Below, piece by piece: positions 63,836 through 64,000 of a stretch of 64,000 nucleotides of DNA. Origin of the DNA: Methylobacterium oryzihabitans (GTDB lineage Bacteria; Pseudomonadota; Alphaproteobacteria; Rhizobiales; Beijerinckiaceae); the NCBI RefSeq assembly GCF_004004555.2, contig NZ_SACP01000005.1, positions 172,854 through 236,853 on the forward strand. The letters are read 5' to 3'. The position numbers and the translations under genes are program-made. The notes under the pieces are model-generated. The model was not told the DNA's origin and did no database searches. It saw nothing but the letters and a program-made list of their open reading frames with translations. Within the stretch, counting starts at the first letter, position 1. Every line of letters begins with the position of its first letter.

Positions 63836-64000
63836 ATGGGCAAGCTGGTTCGGAGCACCCTGACCGCGGCGATCCTGGCGATGGGCGCGGCGACCGCCTT
63901 CGCGCAGGGCGGAGGTGCCGGCGGCGGCGGCGCGGGCGGTGCGGGCGGCGGCGGAGCCGGGGCCGGCGGCGGGGCCGGCATGGGTGGTGGCGCCGGTGGC
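63836..64000 (+). CDS. Glycine-rich secreted protein, 3' end beyond window
   Basis: Starts at ATG 63836 with a strong GGGAGAGGTG ribosome site. A signal peptide (MGKLVRSTLTAAILAMGAAT, then AFAQ) is followed by almost pure Gly/Ala, and the frame is still open at the end of the window. Function unknown; repetitive Gly-rich proteins are common surface or elastic proteins. At least 55 codons are visible. Confidence 0.7.
   Translation, partial: MGKLVRSTLTAAILAMGAATAFAQGGGAGGGGAGGAGGGGAGAGGGAGMGGGAGG

Overview
The window is about 64 kb of very G+C-rich alphaproteobacterial chromosome. Gene content (gapR, PleC-type sensor kinases, an ssu sulfonate operon, an rnpB/division-cell-wall cluster, VOC proteins) and the style of the proteins point to Methylobacterium or a close relative; this genus call is inference. 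I see no prophage, complete insertion sequence, CRISPR array, tRNA or 5S/16S/23S gene. Most genes are ordinary housekeeping or accessory metabolism. Many intergenic gaps carry dispersed palindromic repeats.

Region by region. 1-5.6 kb: the end of a VOC dioxygenase-like gene; a PspA-like gene running in frame into a YiaA-type membrane protein; a divergent TetR regulator whose intergenic region holds three copies of a 13-bp palindrome; then tetR-panB-M20 amidohydrolase joined by 4-base overlaps, and NAD kinase. 5.6-11 kb: DUF3606 protein, VOC protein, YcbK/MepK-like M15 protein, YARHG protein, cytidine/guanine-type deaminase, ABM-domain membrane protein and GapR. 11-24.3 kb: a possible surface/signalling locus made of a periplasmic FecR protein, a two-domain glycosyltransferase, a 7.5-kb autotransporter and a CHASE2-adenylate cyclase whose reading frame overlaps the autotransporter stop. 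The autotransporter signal peptide and passenger lie in different frames. 24.4-29.7 kb: CinA-like amidase, MAPEG protein, a very large AsmA/YhdP-like protein and a Bcp peroxiredoxin. 29.7-34.6 kb: a gene remnant, then ssuE-ssuA-ssuC-ssuB-ssuD for sulfonate uptake and desulfonation. 34.6-46.9 kb: dehydrogenase, glyoxalase I, aminopeptidase N, hybrid PAS sensor kinase, an unknown beta-helix-like protein, an RTX calcium-binding protein, a LuxR regulator and a patatin lipase. 47-51.4 kb: DEAD-box RNA helicase bracketed by palindromes, GNAT acetyltransferase, serine/threonine dehydratase and a small HTH-like protein. 51.5-61.2 kb: rnpB (RNase P RNA) directly followed by rsmH-ftsL-ftsI-murE-murF-mraY-murD. 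61.4-64 kb: an endonuclease/phosphatase-family protein, cardiolipin synthase and the start of a glycine-rich secreted protein.

How the genes work together. panB and the overlapping amidohydrolase could both feed pantothenate synthesis if the second gene is a beta-ureidopropionase. The ssu genes form a complete sulfonate import, reduction and cleavage set. The dcw genes build lipid-linked peptidoglycan precursors and the septal transpeptidase; mraZ is missing upstream and ftsW/murG/murC do not follow murD here. The FecR/autotransporter/cyclase locus is the least conventional part and the best candidate for an undescribed system, possibly linking surface-protein export to cAMP signalling.

All coordinates, motifs and repeats were read by eye; family names come from recognised motifs, not from database searches.
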